50,370 nucleotides of DNA from an uncultured Prevotella sp. (GTDB taxonomy: Bacteria > Bacteroidota > Bacteroidia > Bacteroidales > Bacteroidaceae), in contig ONBG01000024.1 of the NCBI GenBank assembly GCA_900316015.1, forward strand, positions 1-50,370, read 5' to 3'. Of the stretch, positions 15,587 through 23,577 are shown piece by piece. Numbering within the stretch: position 1 is the first letter of the stretch; each line of letters begins with the position of its first letter. A program made the translations under genes and the position numbers. The notes under the pieces are model-generated. The model saw nothing but the letters and a program-made list of their open reading frames with translations, was not told where the DNA came from and did not search any database.

Positions 15587-16051
15587 ATGATAAAGAAATG
15601 TACAAGGGCGATCTTGCCCGTCATCGCTGTCATGGCGATTCTCTTGTTGAATGCTTGCCGGTCTCAGAAAAGTATGCAGACCCTGCAGGACATTCCCTAC
15701 ACAGTAGCACGGCACTACTTTTTTCACAACGACCAGCAGATACCAACGGAAGCGAAGGTCAGCTCACAAAAACGGTTTGAGGAACTATATGGGAGTGCTG
15801 CCGTCATGGGCAAGAATGGAAACCCTACCCCGATCGACTTCAAGAAACAGTTTGCCATCGGCATTGTCATGCCTGTCACCAGCATGGATACCAAGATCAC
15901 CGTGGGAAGACTGGAAGCCAACGAGGATAACTTGACCCTTTATTACCAGGTGACAAGGGGGAAGTCGCTCTCCTACTCCATGCAACCCATTGCCCTGATC
16001 TTCGTAGACAAGAAATACGAGAAGAAGAACGTGGTTCTCATCGAGAAGTAG
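15587..16051 (+). CDS. Lipoprotein, PrcB-like domain
   Basis: A 154-residue protein with a lipoprotein signal (MAILLLNAC, Cys24). The core (about 65-150) reads as a beta-rich domain with the pattern PIDFKKQFAIGIVMP, then alternating strands (TKITVGRLEANEDNLTLYYQV) and a closing IALIFVDKKYEKKNVVLIEK. This resembles the PrcB C-terminal domain found in Bacteroidetes lipoproteins annotated as protease-complex subunits, but the match is by eye. It lies 80 bp after ribE and 19 bp before the next lipoprotein gene. A protease-stabilising role is known only for distant relatives. Confidence 0.72.
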   Translation: MIKKCTRAILPVIAVMAILLLNACRSQKSMQTLQDIPYTVARHYFFHNDQQIPTEAKVSSQKRFEELYGSAAVMGKNGNPTPIDFKKQFAIGIVMPVTSMDTKITVGRLEANEDNLTLYYQVTRGKSLSYSMQPIALIFVDKKYEKKNVVLIEK

Positions 16052-16070
16052 ACACATCATCATAACAGAT

Positions 16071-16496
16071 ATGACACAAAATAAACAGAAAGGTACGGGT
16101 AGAACCACGTGCCATCTCATACGATGCTTGATAGCCTTCATTTCGTTATCTTGCCTTCTCATCTCCTGTTGGAATACAGATAATTACGGATATCCCTCCA
16201 AAATAACATTTGGGAAAGAGGGAGGAAATAAGGTATGCTCAGGCACAAGTAGTTGCTATACAGTCGAAATCTATAACTACAATGGAGATGGAGAATCAGC
16301 TTCCATAGATGTTATTAAGGGTGAAAACGATTCGGTAATCGTCACATACCAATGGTTAACGGTTACATATAAGCCATCTGCAGGCCCACAACTAAAAATA
16401 ACTGCGCAGCCTAATCACACAAGAAAAGAACGGAAACTTTATGTGAGTGGTATGGTAGACGACTCTTTCGCTGAAATCAAGGTCGTGCAGCATTAA
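16071..16496 (+). CDS. Lipoprotein with BACON-like domain
   Basis: A 141-residue protein: a basic N-terminus, a hydrophobic core and lipobox LLISC (Cys33). The mature part has a Cys pair (VCSGTSSCYTV). Its C-terminal half has the layout of a BACON domain: WLTVTYKPS, then KITAQPNHTRKERKLYVSG and a final IKVVQH. BACON domains in Bacteroidetes are usually linked to carbohydrate or mucin binding. No enzyme domain is attached. It lies 19 bp after the PrcB-like gene, so the two probably share a transcript. Confidence 0.72.
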   Translation: MTQNKQKGTGRTTCHLIRCLIAFISLSCLLISCWNTDNYGYPSKITFGKEGGNKVCSGTSSCYTVEIYNYNGDGESASIDVIKGENDSVIVTYQWLTVTYKPSAGPQLKITAQPNHTRKERKLYVSGMVDDSFAEIKVVQH

Positions 16497-16548
16497 GTCT
16501 TCGCTCAATATTGGACCCTGGAAGCATGCCGCGTTCTGTTGTTAAAAC

Positions 16549-16642
16549 AATCTTAAAATAGGAAAAAAGAAGCCACATGGAGTTAAAATAAGCCAAAATC
16601 AGAGGGTTTAAAATACCATGTGAAGGAATTTAATTACCTTTG
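16549..16642 (+). repeat. 94-bp upstream region, copy A (before the GH105 gene)
   Basis: It aligns without gaps to 17795-17888; I count about 75 of 94 identical positions. The best conserved blocks are AATCTTAAAA, GTTAAAATAAG, GGGTTT followed by AAATACCATGT, and the -7 box TACCTTTG (16635-16642). No TTG box is present at the usual distance. Each copy ends at the -7 box of a gene, so it reads as a duplicated promoter/regulatory region. Confidence 0.75.
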
Positions 16643-16677
16643 ACAGAACAAACGAATGCTTAAAACAAATCCAAGAC

Positions 16678-17802
16678 ATGAAGAGAATCATCATCCTGGC
16701 GATGGTAATGGGCATTGCCTTCAGCACCTCCGCCCAAACAGCACAAGAAATTCTCCAGACCGCGAAGAAGGTCAATGCGTATTTCATGGCGAAGCATGCC
16801 GACCCAACAAAGCCTACCTTTGTCAAGAAAATACGTCCAAGCTCACTATGGACACGAGCAGTATACTACGAAGGACTGATGGACCTGCAAGCCATTGACC
16901 CTAACCCATCCTATCTCAACTACGCGCTGACATGGGCAGACTTCCATCAATGGCAACCACGCGATGGGGTCACGACCACAGATGCTGACAACCAGTGTTG
17001 TTGCCAGACGTATTTGTCGTTGCTTCCCCTTGTCGGGAATGCAAGCGAGAATAGGGCAAAGGCCACGTTGGAGAACCTGGACCATCAGATCAGCACGAAC
17101 CGACATGATTACTGGACCTGGATCGATGCTATCCAGATGGCGATGCCCGTCTATGTGGAAGCCTACAAGCTCACCCATCAGCAGAAATATCTCGACTATG
17201 CCATGTCATCTTATCGGTGGAGCAGGAACCAATGTGGAGGGGGACTCTATAACGCCAAGACTGGATTCTGGTGGAGAGACAAGGACTACGTGCCACCCTA
17301 CAAAGAAAAAGATGGTAACGACTGTTATTGGTCGCGGGGCAACGGATGGGTCTATGCGGCATTAGTAAGGTGCATGAGCCTGCTCCCAAAGAAGAGCAAG
17401 GAATATAAGGAACTGAAGAAGGACTTCTTACAGATGAGCCGTGCCTTTGCCCAGTGCCAACGAGAAGATGGACTATGGAACGTAAGCCTCATCTCCCCTG
17501 CTACCTACGGTGGAAAAGAGCTGACAGGGAGCTGTCTCTTTCTCTATGGCATGAGCTGGGGCATCCGACAGGGACTCCTCAAGGCAAAGGCATATCGTCC
17601 TATCGCCGACAAGACCTGGCAAGGCCTGGTGAAAGATTGTGTTCATGAAGACGGGTTCCTTGGGTATGTCCAAGGAACAGGCAAAGACCCTTCAGCCGGT
17701 CAACCCGTCACCTATACGAAAGTGCCCGACTTCGAAGACTTCGGTACGGGATGCTTCCTGTTGGGAGCCTGCTCATATTATCAGTTAGTAAAAGAATCTT
17801 AA
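16678..17802 (+). CDS. GH105 unsaturated uronyl hydrolase
   Basis: A 374-residue exported enzyme (signal MKRIIILAMVMGIAFSTSAQ). GH88/GH105 enzymes remove the unsaturated uronic acid left at the non-reducing end after polysaccharide-lyase cleavage, typically of rhamnogalacturonan. The fold is an alpha6/alpha6 barrel. The conserved WTRAVYYEGL (about 58-67) and DYWTWIDAIQMAMP are present, Asp150 being the likely catalytic residue, as are WSRGNGWVYAALV and GELTGSC-like (KELTGSCLFLYG) motifs. Length is normal. No pectin lyase or SusC/D lies next to it. It shares its upstream region with the DUF1573 gene that follows, so the two may be co-regulated. Confidence 0.9.
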   Translation: MKRIIILAMVMGIAFSTSAQTAQEILQTAKKVNAYFMAKHADPTKPTFVKKIRPSSLWTRAVYYEGLMDLQAIDPNPSYLNYALTWADFHQWQPRDGVTTTDADNQCCCQTYLSLLPLVGNASENRAKATLENLDHQISTNRHDYWTWIDAIQMAMPVYVEAYKLTHQQKYLDYAMSSYRWSRNQCGGGLYNAKTGFWWRDKDYVPPYKEKDGNDCYWSRGNGWVYAALVRCMSLLPKKSKEYKELKKDFLQMSRAFAQCQREDGLWNVSLISPATYGGKELTGSCLFLYGMSWGIRQGLLKAKAYRPIADKTWQGLVKDCVHEDGFLGYVQGTGKDPSAGQPVTYTKVPDFEDFGTGCFLLGACSYYQLVKES

Positions 17803-17888
17803 AACAGGAAGGAAGATACCATTCGGGGTTAAAATAAGTCAAAAACATGGGGTTTCAAATACCATGTAAGGGAAATTACTTAACTTTG
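17795..17888 (+). repeat. 94-bp upstream region, copy B (before the DUF1573 gene)
   Basis: Gap-free counterpart of 16549-16642, starting inside the last codons of the GH105 gene and ending with the -7 box TAACTTTG (17881-17888). Confidence 0.75.
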
Positions 17889-17916
17889 CACCAAATTGAT
17901 CAAAAAAAAGAAGACA

Positions 17917-18315
17917 ATGAAAAAGATTCTGATAATGACAATGATGTTGTTGATGGGCATGACGTACGCAGTTGCCCAATCACAGCAAAAGCAGGCAGAA
18001 ATCAAGTTTGACAAGCTTGTGCACGATTTCGGCACGTTCAGTGAGAGCAATCCCGTTCAGGAAACAACCTTTACCTTCACCAATGTAGGAAGTGCCCCCT
18101 TGATCATCAATCAGGCTGTTGCCAGTTGTGGCTGCACGGTGCCCACATATACGAAGACACCCATCAAGCCAGGTCAGAAGGGACAATTGAAAGTCACCTA
18201 TAACGGAAAAGGCAAATTTCCCGGTCATTTCAAGAAGAGCATCACCGTACGTACCAATGGCGTTACGGAAATGACCCGGTTGTATATCGAAGGGGATATG
18301 ACAGAAGCCAAATAA
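17917..18315 (+). CDS. Exported DUF1573 (ASH/PapD-like) protein
   Basis: A 132-residue protein with a signal peptide (MKKILIMTMMLLMGMTYAVAQ) and a single DUF1573 domain. The domain has the signature FDFGTF-like (KLVHDFGTFSESNPVQ), then FTFTNVGSAPLIINQAVASCGCTVP, KPGQKGQLKVTYN and a final TRLYIEGD. The ASCGC motif and Ig-like pattern are typical. The family is periplasmic or surface-exposed and its function is poorly known. The start is set at ATG 17917: a longer frame uses an upstream TTG at 17896, just after the -7 box, which is unlikely. A strong terminator follows. Confidence 0.9.
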   Translation: MKKILIMTMMLLMGMTYAVAQSQQKQAEIKFDKLVHDFGTFSESNPVQETTFTFTNVGSAPLIINQAVASCGCTVPTYTKTPIKPGQKGQLKVTYNGKGKFPGHFKKSITVRTNGVTEMTRLYIEGDMTEAK

Positions 18316-18330
18316 GAAAGGATAAATGAT

Positions 18331-18370
18331 AAAAAGGGGAGATACAAATTGCTTGCGTCTCCCCTTTTTT
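18331..18370 (+). terminator. Intrinsic terminator after the DUF1573 gene
   Basis: AAAAAGGGGAGA (18331-18342) pairs with TCTCCCCTTTTTT (18358-18370) over a 15-nt loop. The A-run and T-run suit termination from either side. Confidence 0.85.
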
Positions 18371-18380
18371 GTTTCACTGG

Positions 18381-18490
18381 CAAGAGGTGACCGATCATCG
18401 GACAAGAGGTGATCTTTTGCCGCATAAAAGGACATCTATCATCGCTCAAAAGGTCATCTGCCAGAGCCTAAGAGATGACCTCCCGCAAAC
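18381..18490. repeat. Five-unit 22-bp tandem array, locus 1
   Basis: Five units start at 18381, 18403, 18425, 18447 and 18469, each exactly 22 bp, beginning with CAAGAGGTGACC, CAAGAGGTGATC, TAAAAGGACATC, CAAAAGGTCATC and TAAGAGATGACC. It lies between two convergent genes (DUF1573 terminator on one side, DUF3078 stop on the other), so it is downstream of both. The last unit and its flank (CTCCCGCAAAC) closely match the end of locus 50159-50268. Confidence 0.8.
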
Positions 18491-18494
18491 CGGT

Positions 18495-19817
18495 TCAGAA
18501 TGAGAAAGAGAAGCCTAATGAGGCATACTCCTTGAATTGCCAATAGCCATGATGGTCATCCCGGGAAGTACTGTCGTCAAAACGGGGATAGACAAAGATA
18601 TTGCTGCTGATAAACCTGTTGAACTTAAAGGAGAAGGTGTTCTCCCATTCCAATTCTGAACGGCTATAGGTTGTGTACCCATATAAACGGGTCTTCCAGG
18701 AAATATTGTCTGAGAATTTCCAGGTGAGGTCGGCCGTAAACTCAGAACCGTAATCGGTCAAGGAGTGCTTGCCCTCGTCCAACCCATAGGAAGACTCCAG
18801 TCCTGTCCGCCCAACATACTTAAAGTTACCTGCCAAAGGAGCTAAGTGGACCGTTCCATTTAAATGTTTGTGGAACCAAGACAGCGAATAGTCCATACCC
18901 AGGGAGAGGTTGACGACAAATGGAGACATGAAATCAGAATAGACCTTGCTTTGATTGCTCTTATACCCCTTTGTGAACTGGGTATAGGTAAGCAACTGGA
19001 ACGTATAATACCATCGCTTTGAAGCTTGCAGTCCCAACTTGCCCGTGTATCGGATCAAGTCCTCGGAAGTCTTGAACTTATGAAGGGAATCCCCCCTGCT
19101 GGTAATGAACCCCAGCTTCAGTTCCAGCTTATTGTCCCATCTCACTTTCTGCTTGTTATTATACGTAGCCTGCATGGTCATGCTCCCCACCATGGAATAA
19201 CTGCTTTCTCCCCCTTTATACCAATTGCTGGAAACATAGTTTTGCAAGAACTGCATATAGTAATCCCCACCGAAGGTCCAGAAGTTAGGCTTCCTCACCA
19301 TCACGTCAAAAGGAATGATATCCACGTCCTGTGGGCGAGGAGCCACCTGCTTGACGATATCGAGATCAGCCCGCTGCCTTGTAGGTTCCGTCGAGATTCT
19401 CGTGTTCACTCTCGCTAATGCGCTCTCTGTGTTTTCCAACCACTCCGGATGCTTTAAGTAAACATTCATCAAAGCCAAGTCAACATTCTCTTTTACAATA
19501 TTTTCGATATCCCCTTCTTTCTGGATACTTAGCAGGTCGTGTGCAGGAGAATGATAGAAAGTCATCGGCAAGAAAAGTCGTGAGAAATCAGAGGCGAGGA
19601 AAGCATTGTCCCCGAATTTCCGGACCAGGTCCTGATAGATAGCAGTCTGTTGGAAAGACCCTGTGGGGATGCTATCCAAACGACTCTTGAACAGATACAA
19701 AGAATCCAAATACCGAGAGGTGAATGGTTGATTGGTCGTCACGTTCTCATGGAGTCTGGCGTGTGCCGACACCAACCCGAGTGAGAAAACGACCAACAAA
19801 CAATATCTAAGTTTCAT
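18495..19817 (-). CDS. DUF3078 outer-membrane beta-barrel protein
   Basis: A 440-residue protein with a signal peptide (MKLRYCLLVVFSLGLVSAHA). The C-terminal barrel has the DUF3078 hallmark NFWTFGGDYYMQFLQNYVSS, NWYKGGESSYSM and WDNKLELKLGF, then alternating aromatic strands to a final FKEYASLGFSFSF. The N-terminal 130 residues are helical. DUF3078 proteins are conserved in Bacteroidetes and their function is unknown. The start is taken at 19817, because the earlier in-frame Met (19868) lies upstream of the -7 box at 19839-19846 (complement) and adds a non-signal extension. Confidence 0.87.
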   Translation of the reverse strand: MKLRYCLLVVFSLGLVSAHARLHENVTTNQPFTSRYLDSLYLFKSRLDSIPTGSFQQTAIYQDLVRKFGDNAFLASDFSRLFLPMTFYHSPAHDLLSIQKEGDIENIVKENVDLALMNVYLKHPEWLENTESALARVNTRISTEPTRQRADLDIVKQVAPRPQDVDIIPFDVMVRKPNFWTFGGDYYMQFLQNYVSSNWYKGGESSYSMVGSMTMQATYNNKQKVRWDNKLELKLGFITSRGDSLHKFKTSEDLIRYTGKLGLQASKRWYYTFQLLTYTQFTKGYKSNQSKVYSDFMSPFVVNLSLGMDYSLSWFHKHLNGTVHLAPLAGNFKYVGRTGLESSYGLDEGKHSLTDYGSEFTADLTWKFSDNISWKTRLYGYTTYSRSELEWENTFSFKFNRFISSNIFVYPRFDDSTSRDDHHGYWQFKEYASLGFSFSF

Positions 19818-19838
19818 ACCCTTTACAATTAGCGTCGG

Positions 19839-19846
19839 CAAAGATA
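19839..19846 (-). promoter_or_regulatory. -7 box of the DUF3078 gene
   Basis: TATCTTTG on the minus strand, 21 nt before the ATG at 19817. No clear TTG box at the expected distance. Confidence 0.5.
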
Positions 19847-19900
19847 AGCATTTTTGTTCACAGAACATGCATATTAACAGAGATTATTATTTTTAATTCC

Positions 19901-19931
19901 TTGTGGGTTTCAGTTTTTTATTGTAATTTTG
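19901..19931 (+). promoter_or_regulatory. Promoter of pyrG
   Basis: TTG (19901-19903), a 20-nt spacer and TAATTTTG (19924-19931) match the consensus. The GTG start follows about 40 nt later. Confidence 0.75.
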
Positions 19932-19971
19932 CACGTTGTTGTAAAGTATATCAATTCAAATACATATAATC

Positions 19972-21579
19972 GTGGCAGAAACAAAGTATATCTTCGTCAC
20001 AGGCGGTGTGGTTTCTTCACTGGGTAAAGGAATTATTTCGTCTTCGATAGGAAAGCTTCTTCAAGCAAGGGGCTACAATATCACCATCCAAAAGTTTGAT
20101 CCGTATATCAACATTGATCCAGGCACGTTGAATCCCTATGAGCATGGAGAATGCTATGTAACCGTTGACGGTATGGAAACCGACCTTGACCTCGGGCATT
20201 ACGAGCGGTTCACGGGCATCCAGACGACCAAGGCGAATTCGATGACCACGGGTCGTATCTACAAATCCGTCATCGACAAGGAGCGCCGTGGCGACTATTT
20301 AGGCAAGACCATCCAGGTCGTTCCCCATATCACCAATGAGATCAAGCGCAACATCAAGTTATTAGGAGAGAAATATCATTTCGACTTCGTCATCACGGAG
20401 ATCGGCGGTACCATTGGCGACATTGAGAGTGCACCCTTCATGGAAGCCATCCGGCAAATGAAATGGGAACTGGGCAAACGGGCCGTCAACGTACACCTGA
20501 CCTATGTTCCTTACCTGAGGGCAGCACAGGAACTGAAGACGAAGCCTACCCAGCATAGCGTCAAGGAATTGCAGAGCGTGGGCATTCAGCCCGACATTCT
20601 TGTCCTGAGAACGGAAATGCACTTGAGTGATGAGGTGCGCAAGAAAGTAGCAAACTTCTGCAATGTAGACCTTGACTGTGTCGTGCAGAGCGAAGACCTG
20701 CCCAGCATCTACGAGGTTCCTGTTTCCATGCAGGACCAAGGACTGGATGCTGCCATCTTACGGAAGATGGGCATGGAAGTAGGTCCTAAGCCTACGCTCG
20801 GTCCATGGAGGAGCTTCCTCGACCGGCAAAAGAGAGCTACGGAGACCGTACATATCGGACTGGTTGGGAAGTACGACTTGCAGGATGCCTATAAGAGCAT
20901 CCGTGAGAGTCTCTCACAAGCCGGTACGTACAACGACCATAAGACCGTGATCACCTTCATCAACTCGGAAAAGATCACCGAGGAAAATGTGGCTGAGAAG
21001 TTGGCAGGACAAGACGGGATCGTCATCTGCCCGGGATTCGGACAGCGTGGCATAGAGGGCAAGATCATCGCAGCCCACTACACGCGCACGCATGACATCC
21101 CCACGTTCGGTATCTGCTTGGGCATGCAAATGATGGTGATTGAATTTGCCCGCAACGTCTTAGGATACGCTGACGCAAACAGTAGGGAGATCGACGAGAA
21201 GACGCCCCATAATGTCATCGACATCATGGAGGAACAGAAGAACATCACCGACATGGGTGGCACGATGCGACTCGGTGCCTACGAGTGCGACCTCAGGCAA
21301 GGATCCCGCGTGTTCGATATCTACAAGCAAGAGCATATCCAGGAACGCCATCGCCACCGTTATGAGTTCAACAACGACTATGAGACTGAATTCGAAAAGG
21401 CAGGCATGAAATGCGTAGGACGTAATCCAGAAAGCAATTTGGTGGAGATCGTCGAGATCCCAACCTTGAAATGGTATATCGGCACTCAGTTCCACCCAGA
21501 ATATCAGAGTACCGTCCTGAAGCCACACCCCTTGTTTGTGAACTTCGTTAAGACAGCAATCGAAAATCAAAAGAAATAA
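19972..21579 (+). CDS. pyrG: CTP synthase
   Basis: A 535-residue CTP synthetase that aminates UTP to CTP using glutamine. The N-terminal amidoligase domain (1-270) begins TKYIFVTGGVVSSLGKGI, with the P-loop and the Mg/UTP-binding FDPYINIDPGTLNPYEHGE. The C-terminal class I glutamine amidotransferase domain (about 290-535) has the nucleophile Cys382 in FGICLGMQ and the His/Glu of the triad in QFHPEYQS. Full family length. The start is a GTG (19972), the only suitable start with the conserved N-terminus. Its stop overlaps the yidC start by one base (TAATG). Confidence 0.97.
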   Translation: MAETKYIFVTGGVVSSLGKGIISSSIGKLLQARGYNITIQKFDPYINIDPGTLNPYEHGECYVTVDGMETDLDLGHYERFTGIQTTKANSMTTGRIYKSVIDKERRGDYLGKTIQVVPHITNEIKRNIKLLGEKYHFDFVITEIGGTIGDIESAPFMEAIRQMKWELGKRAVNVHLTYVPYLRAAQELKTKPTQHSVKELQSVGIQPDILVLRTEMHLSDEVRKKVANFCNVDLDCVVQSEDLPSIYEVPVSMQDQGLDAAILRKMGMEVGPKPTLGPWRSFLDRQKRATETVHIGLVGKYDLQDAYKSIRESLSQAGTYNDHKTVITFINSEKITEENVAEKLAGQDGIVICPGFGQRGIEGKIIAAHYTRTHDIPTFGICLGMQMMVIEFARNVLGYADANSREIDEKTPHNVIDIMEEQKNITDMGGTMRLGAYECDLRQGSRVFDIYKQEHIQERHRHRYEFNNDYETEFEKAGMKCVGRNPESNLVEIVEIPTLKWYIGTQFHPEYQSTVLKPHPLFVNFVKTAIENQKK

Positions 21580-23504
21580 TGGACAAGAATAGTATTTGGG
21601 GCTTTGTTCTCATCGCCGCCATCCTCATTGGATTCAGTTGGTGGTCACAACCTTCCAAAGAAGAGCAAAGAGCTGCCTTCGTACAGGATTCCCTCGCCCA
21701 AGTAGCAAAGAAAAAAGCTGTGGACGCACAAAAGGCGATGGCTAAGGCCAAGCAAAAAGCTGCCAAGGAAAAAGTATTGGAGGATACGACTGCCCTCTTC
21801 CATAACGCCCTCCAGGGAACAGCTAAGCCAATCGTGCTGAAGAACGGCAAGGTAGAGCTCACCCTTAACACGAAAGGTGGAACCGTTGTCAAGGCTGTCA
21901 TCAACCACTACGCCGGACATCATGTGTTAGACAAGCATGCCAAAGACGACCCAAGCGTGACGCTCTTCGATGAGAAAGACCAGAGCATGAACTATACCTT
22001 CGTGGCAAAAGAAATCAATATCAGTACCAGCGACTTGTTCTTCACGCCTTCGCAGGTAACGGACACGACGGTAACGATGACAGCCCAGGCAGGACCGAGC
22101 AAAGCCATCAGCATCGAATACTCGTTAGGCAAGGACTACATGCTCCATTCGAAGCTATACGTCAAGGGCATGAGCGGGCTTTTCGCACCCAACACCTCAA
22201 CGATGGACGTCAACTGGAAAGACCATTGCCGCCAACAGGAACGCGGCTACTCCTTCGAAAATAGATATGCTACCCTCACCTACCATAAGGCAGATGGTGG
22301 TACGGACTACTTGAACGAGATGAAAGAGAAGACGGACGAACCAGTGGAAGAAGAAATAGACTGGGTAGCTTTCAAGAACCAGTTCTTCTCGGCAGTGATG
22401 ATCGCCAAGAACAATTTCCAGAAGAATGCCTTGATGACCAGTATCCCCGACCAGAAAGGATCAGGATACTTGAAGCATTATGAGGCGAAGATGAAGGCTT
22501 TCTTCGATCCTTCCGGTAAGACGCCGACGGAATTTGACTTCTACTTTGGACCCAATGACTTCCGTCTGTTGCAAAAGGTAGAGAAAGAAAGCACCTTCGG
22601 AAAGAACCTGCAGATGCAAAGGTTGGTCTACTTAGGTTGGCCGTTGTTCCGCATCATCAACCGTTGGTTTACCCTTTACGTCTTCGACTGGCTCACCAAG
22701 ATGAACATCAACATGGGTATCGTGCTGATCCTGATCACCCTGCTGTTGAAGGTCATTACTTATCCGTTAGTCAAGAAAAGCTACATGAGCTCCGCCAAGA
22801 TGCGCGTGCTGAAACCGAAGCTCGATGCTGCCACTGCGCAATACAACAAGCCGGAAGACCAGATGCAGAAGCAGCAAGCCATGATGGCTGAGTATGCGAA
22901 GTACGGAGTCAACCCCATGTCAGGCTGCCTGCCAATGCTCATCCAAATGCCGATCTGGATCGCGATGTTCAACTTTGTGCCGAATGCCATCCAATTGCGT
23001 GGCGAAAGCTTCCTCTGGATCAAGGACCTGAGTACGTACGACCCCATCATCGAATGGGGAAAGAACCTATGGATGATCGGCGACCACCTGAGCCTGACCT
23101 GTATTCTCTTCTGCGGTGCCAACCTGATCTACAGCTGGTTCACCATGCAGTTACAGAAAGACCAAATGGTGGGACAGCAAGCAGAACAAATGAAGATGAT
23201 GCAATGGATGATGTACCTAATGCCATTGATGTTCTTCTTCATCTTCAATGACTACTCCGCTGGACTGAACTTCTACTATTTCGTATCCTTGTTCTTCTCT
23301 GCAGCGATCATGTGGACATTGCGGCATACGACCAACGAGCCTAAGTTGCTTGCGATCTTGGAAGCCCATTATGAGGAAAACAAGAGCAACCCGAGGAAGA
23401 TGTCGGGTCTTGCCGCACGCCTGCAAGCTATGCAGGAGCAACAGAAAGAGATGGAGCGCAAGCGCCAGGAACTGGAGCGTAAAAAGAGAAATCTCTATAA
23501 GTAA
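21579..23504 (+). CDS. yidC: Membrane protein insertase YidC
   Basis: A 641-residue YidC/Oxa1 insertase that integrates inner-membrane proteins, alone or with Sec. The first membrane segment is at residues 5-20 (IWGFVLIAAILIGFSWW). A large periplasmic P1 domain spans about 60-350. The Oxa1 core has membrane segments near 360-390, 450-475, 500-530 and 545-590, and the conserved SGCLPMLIQMPIWIAMF. The C-terminal 50 residues are basic and helical (QQKEMERKRQELERKKRN), as in forms that contact ribosomes. It overlaps pyrG by one base and ends at a strong terminator. Confidence 0.96.
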   Translation: MDKNSIWGFVLIAAILIGFSWWSQPSKEEQRAAFVQDSLAQVAKKKAVDAQKAMAKAKQKAAKEKVLEDTTALFHNALQGTAKPIVLKNGKVELTLNTKGGTVVKAVINHYAGHHVLDKHAKDDPSVTLFDEKDQSMNYTFVAKEINISTSDLFFTPSQVTDTTVTMTAQAGPSKAISIEYSLGKDYMLHSKLYVKGMSGLFAPNTSTMDVNWKDHCRQQERGYSFENRYATLTYHKADGGTDYLNEMKEKTDEPVEEEIDWVAFKNQFFSAVMIAKNNFQKNALMTSIPDQKGSGYLKHYEAKMKAFFDPSGKTPTEFDFYFGPNDFRLLQKVEKESTFGKNLQMQRLVYLGWPLFRIINRWFTLYVFDWLTKMNINMGIVLILITLLLKVITYPLVKKSYMSSAKMRVLKPKLDAATAQYNKPEDQMQKQQAMMAEYAKYGVNPMSGCLPMLIQMPIWIAMFNFVPNAIQLRGESFLWIKDLSTYDPIIEWGKNLWMIGDHLSLTCILFCGANLIYSWFTMQLQKDQMVGQQAEQMKMMQWMMYLMPLMFFFIFNDYSAGLNFYYFVSLFFSAAIMWTLRHTTNEPKLLAILEAHYEENKSNPRKMSGLAARLQAMQEQQKEMERKRQELERKKRNLYK

Positions 23505-23516
23505 ATCATATACCTT

Positions 23517-23550
23517 GAAGTTAAGGGGCATACACCCCCTTAACTTCTTT
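23517..23550 (+). terminator. Intrinsic terminator after yidC
   Basis: GAAGTTAAGGGG (23517-23528) pairs perfectly with CCCCTTAACTTC (23536-23547) over a 7-nt loop, followed by TTTCTTTT. It separates pyrG-yidC from dpp5. Confidence 0.88.
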
Positions 23551-23577
23551 CTTTTATGTTACAAATCTAAAATCATC

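Noticed and set aside
23350-23577. Extended N-terminus for the DPP5 gene
   Set aside because: The frame runs through the 3' end of yidC and across a strong terminator. The Met at 23578 begins a good signal peptide.
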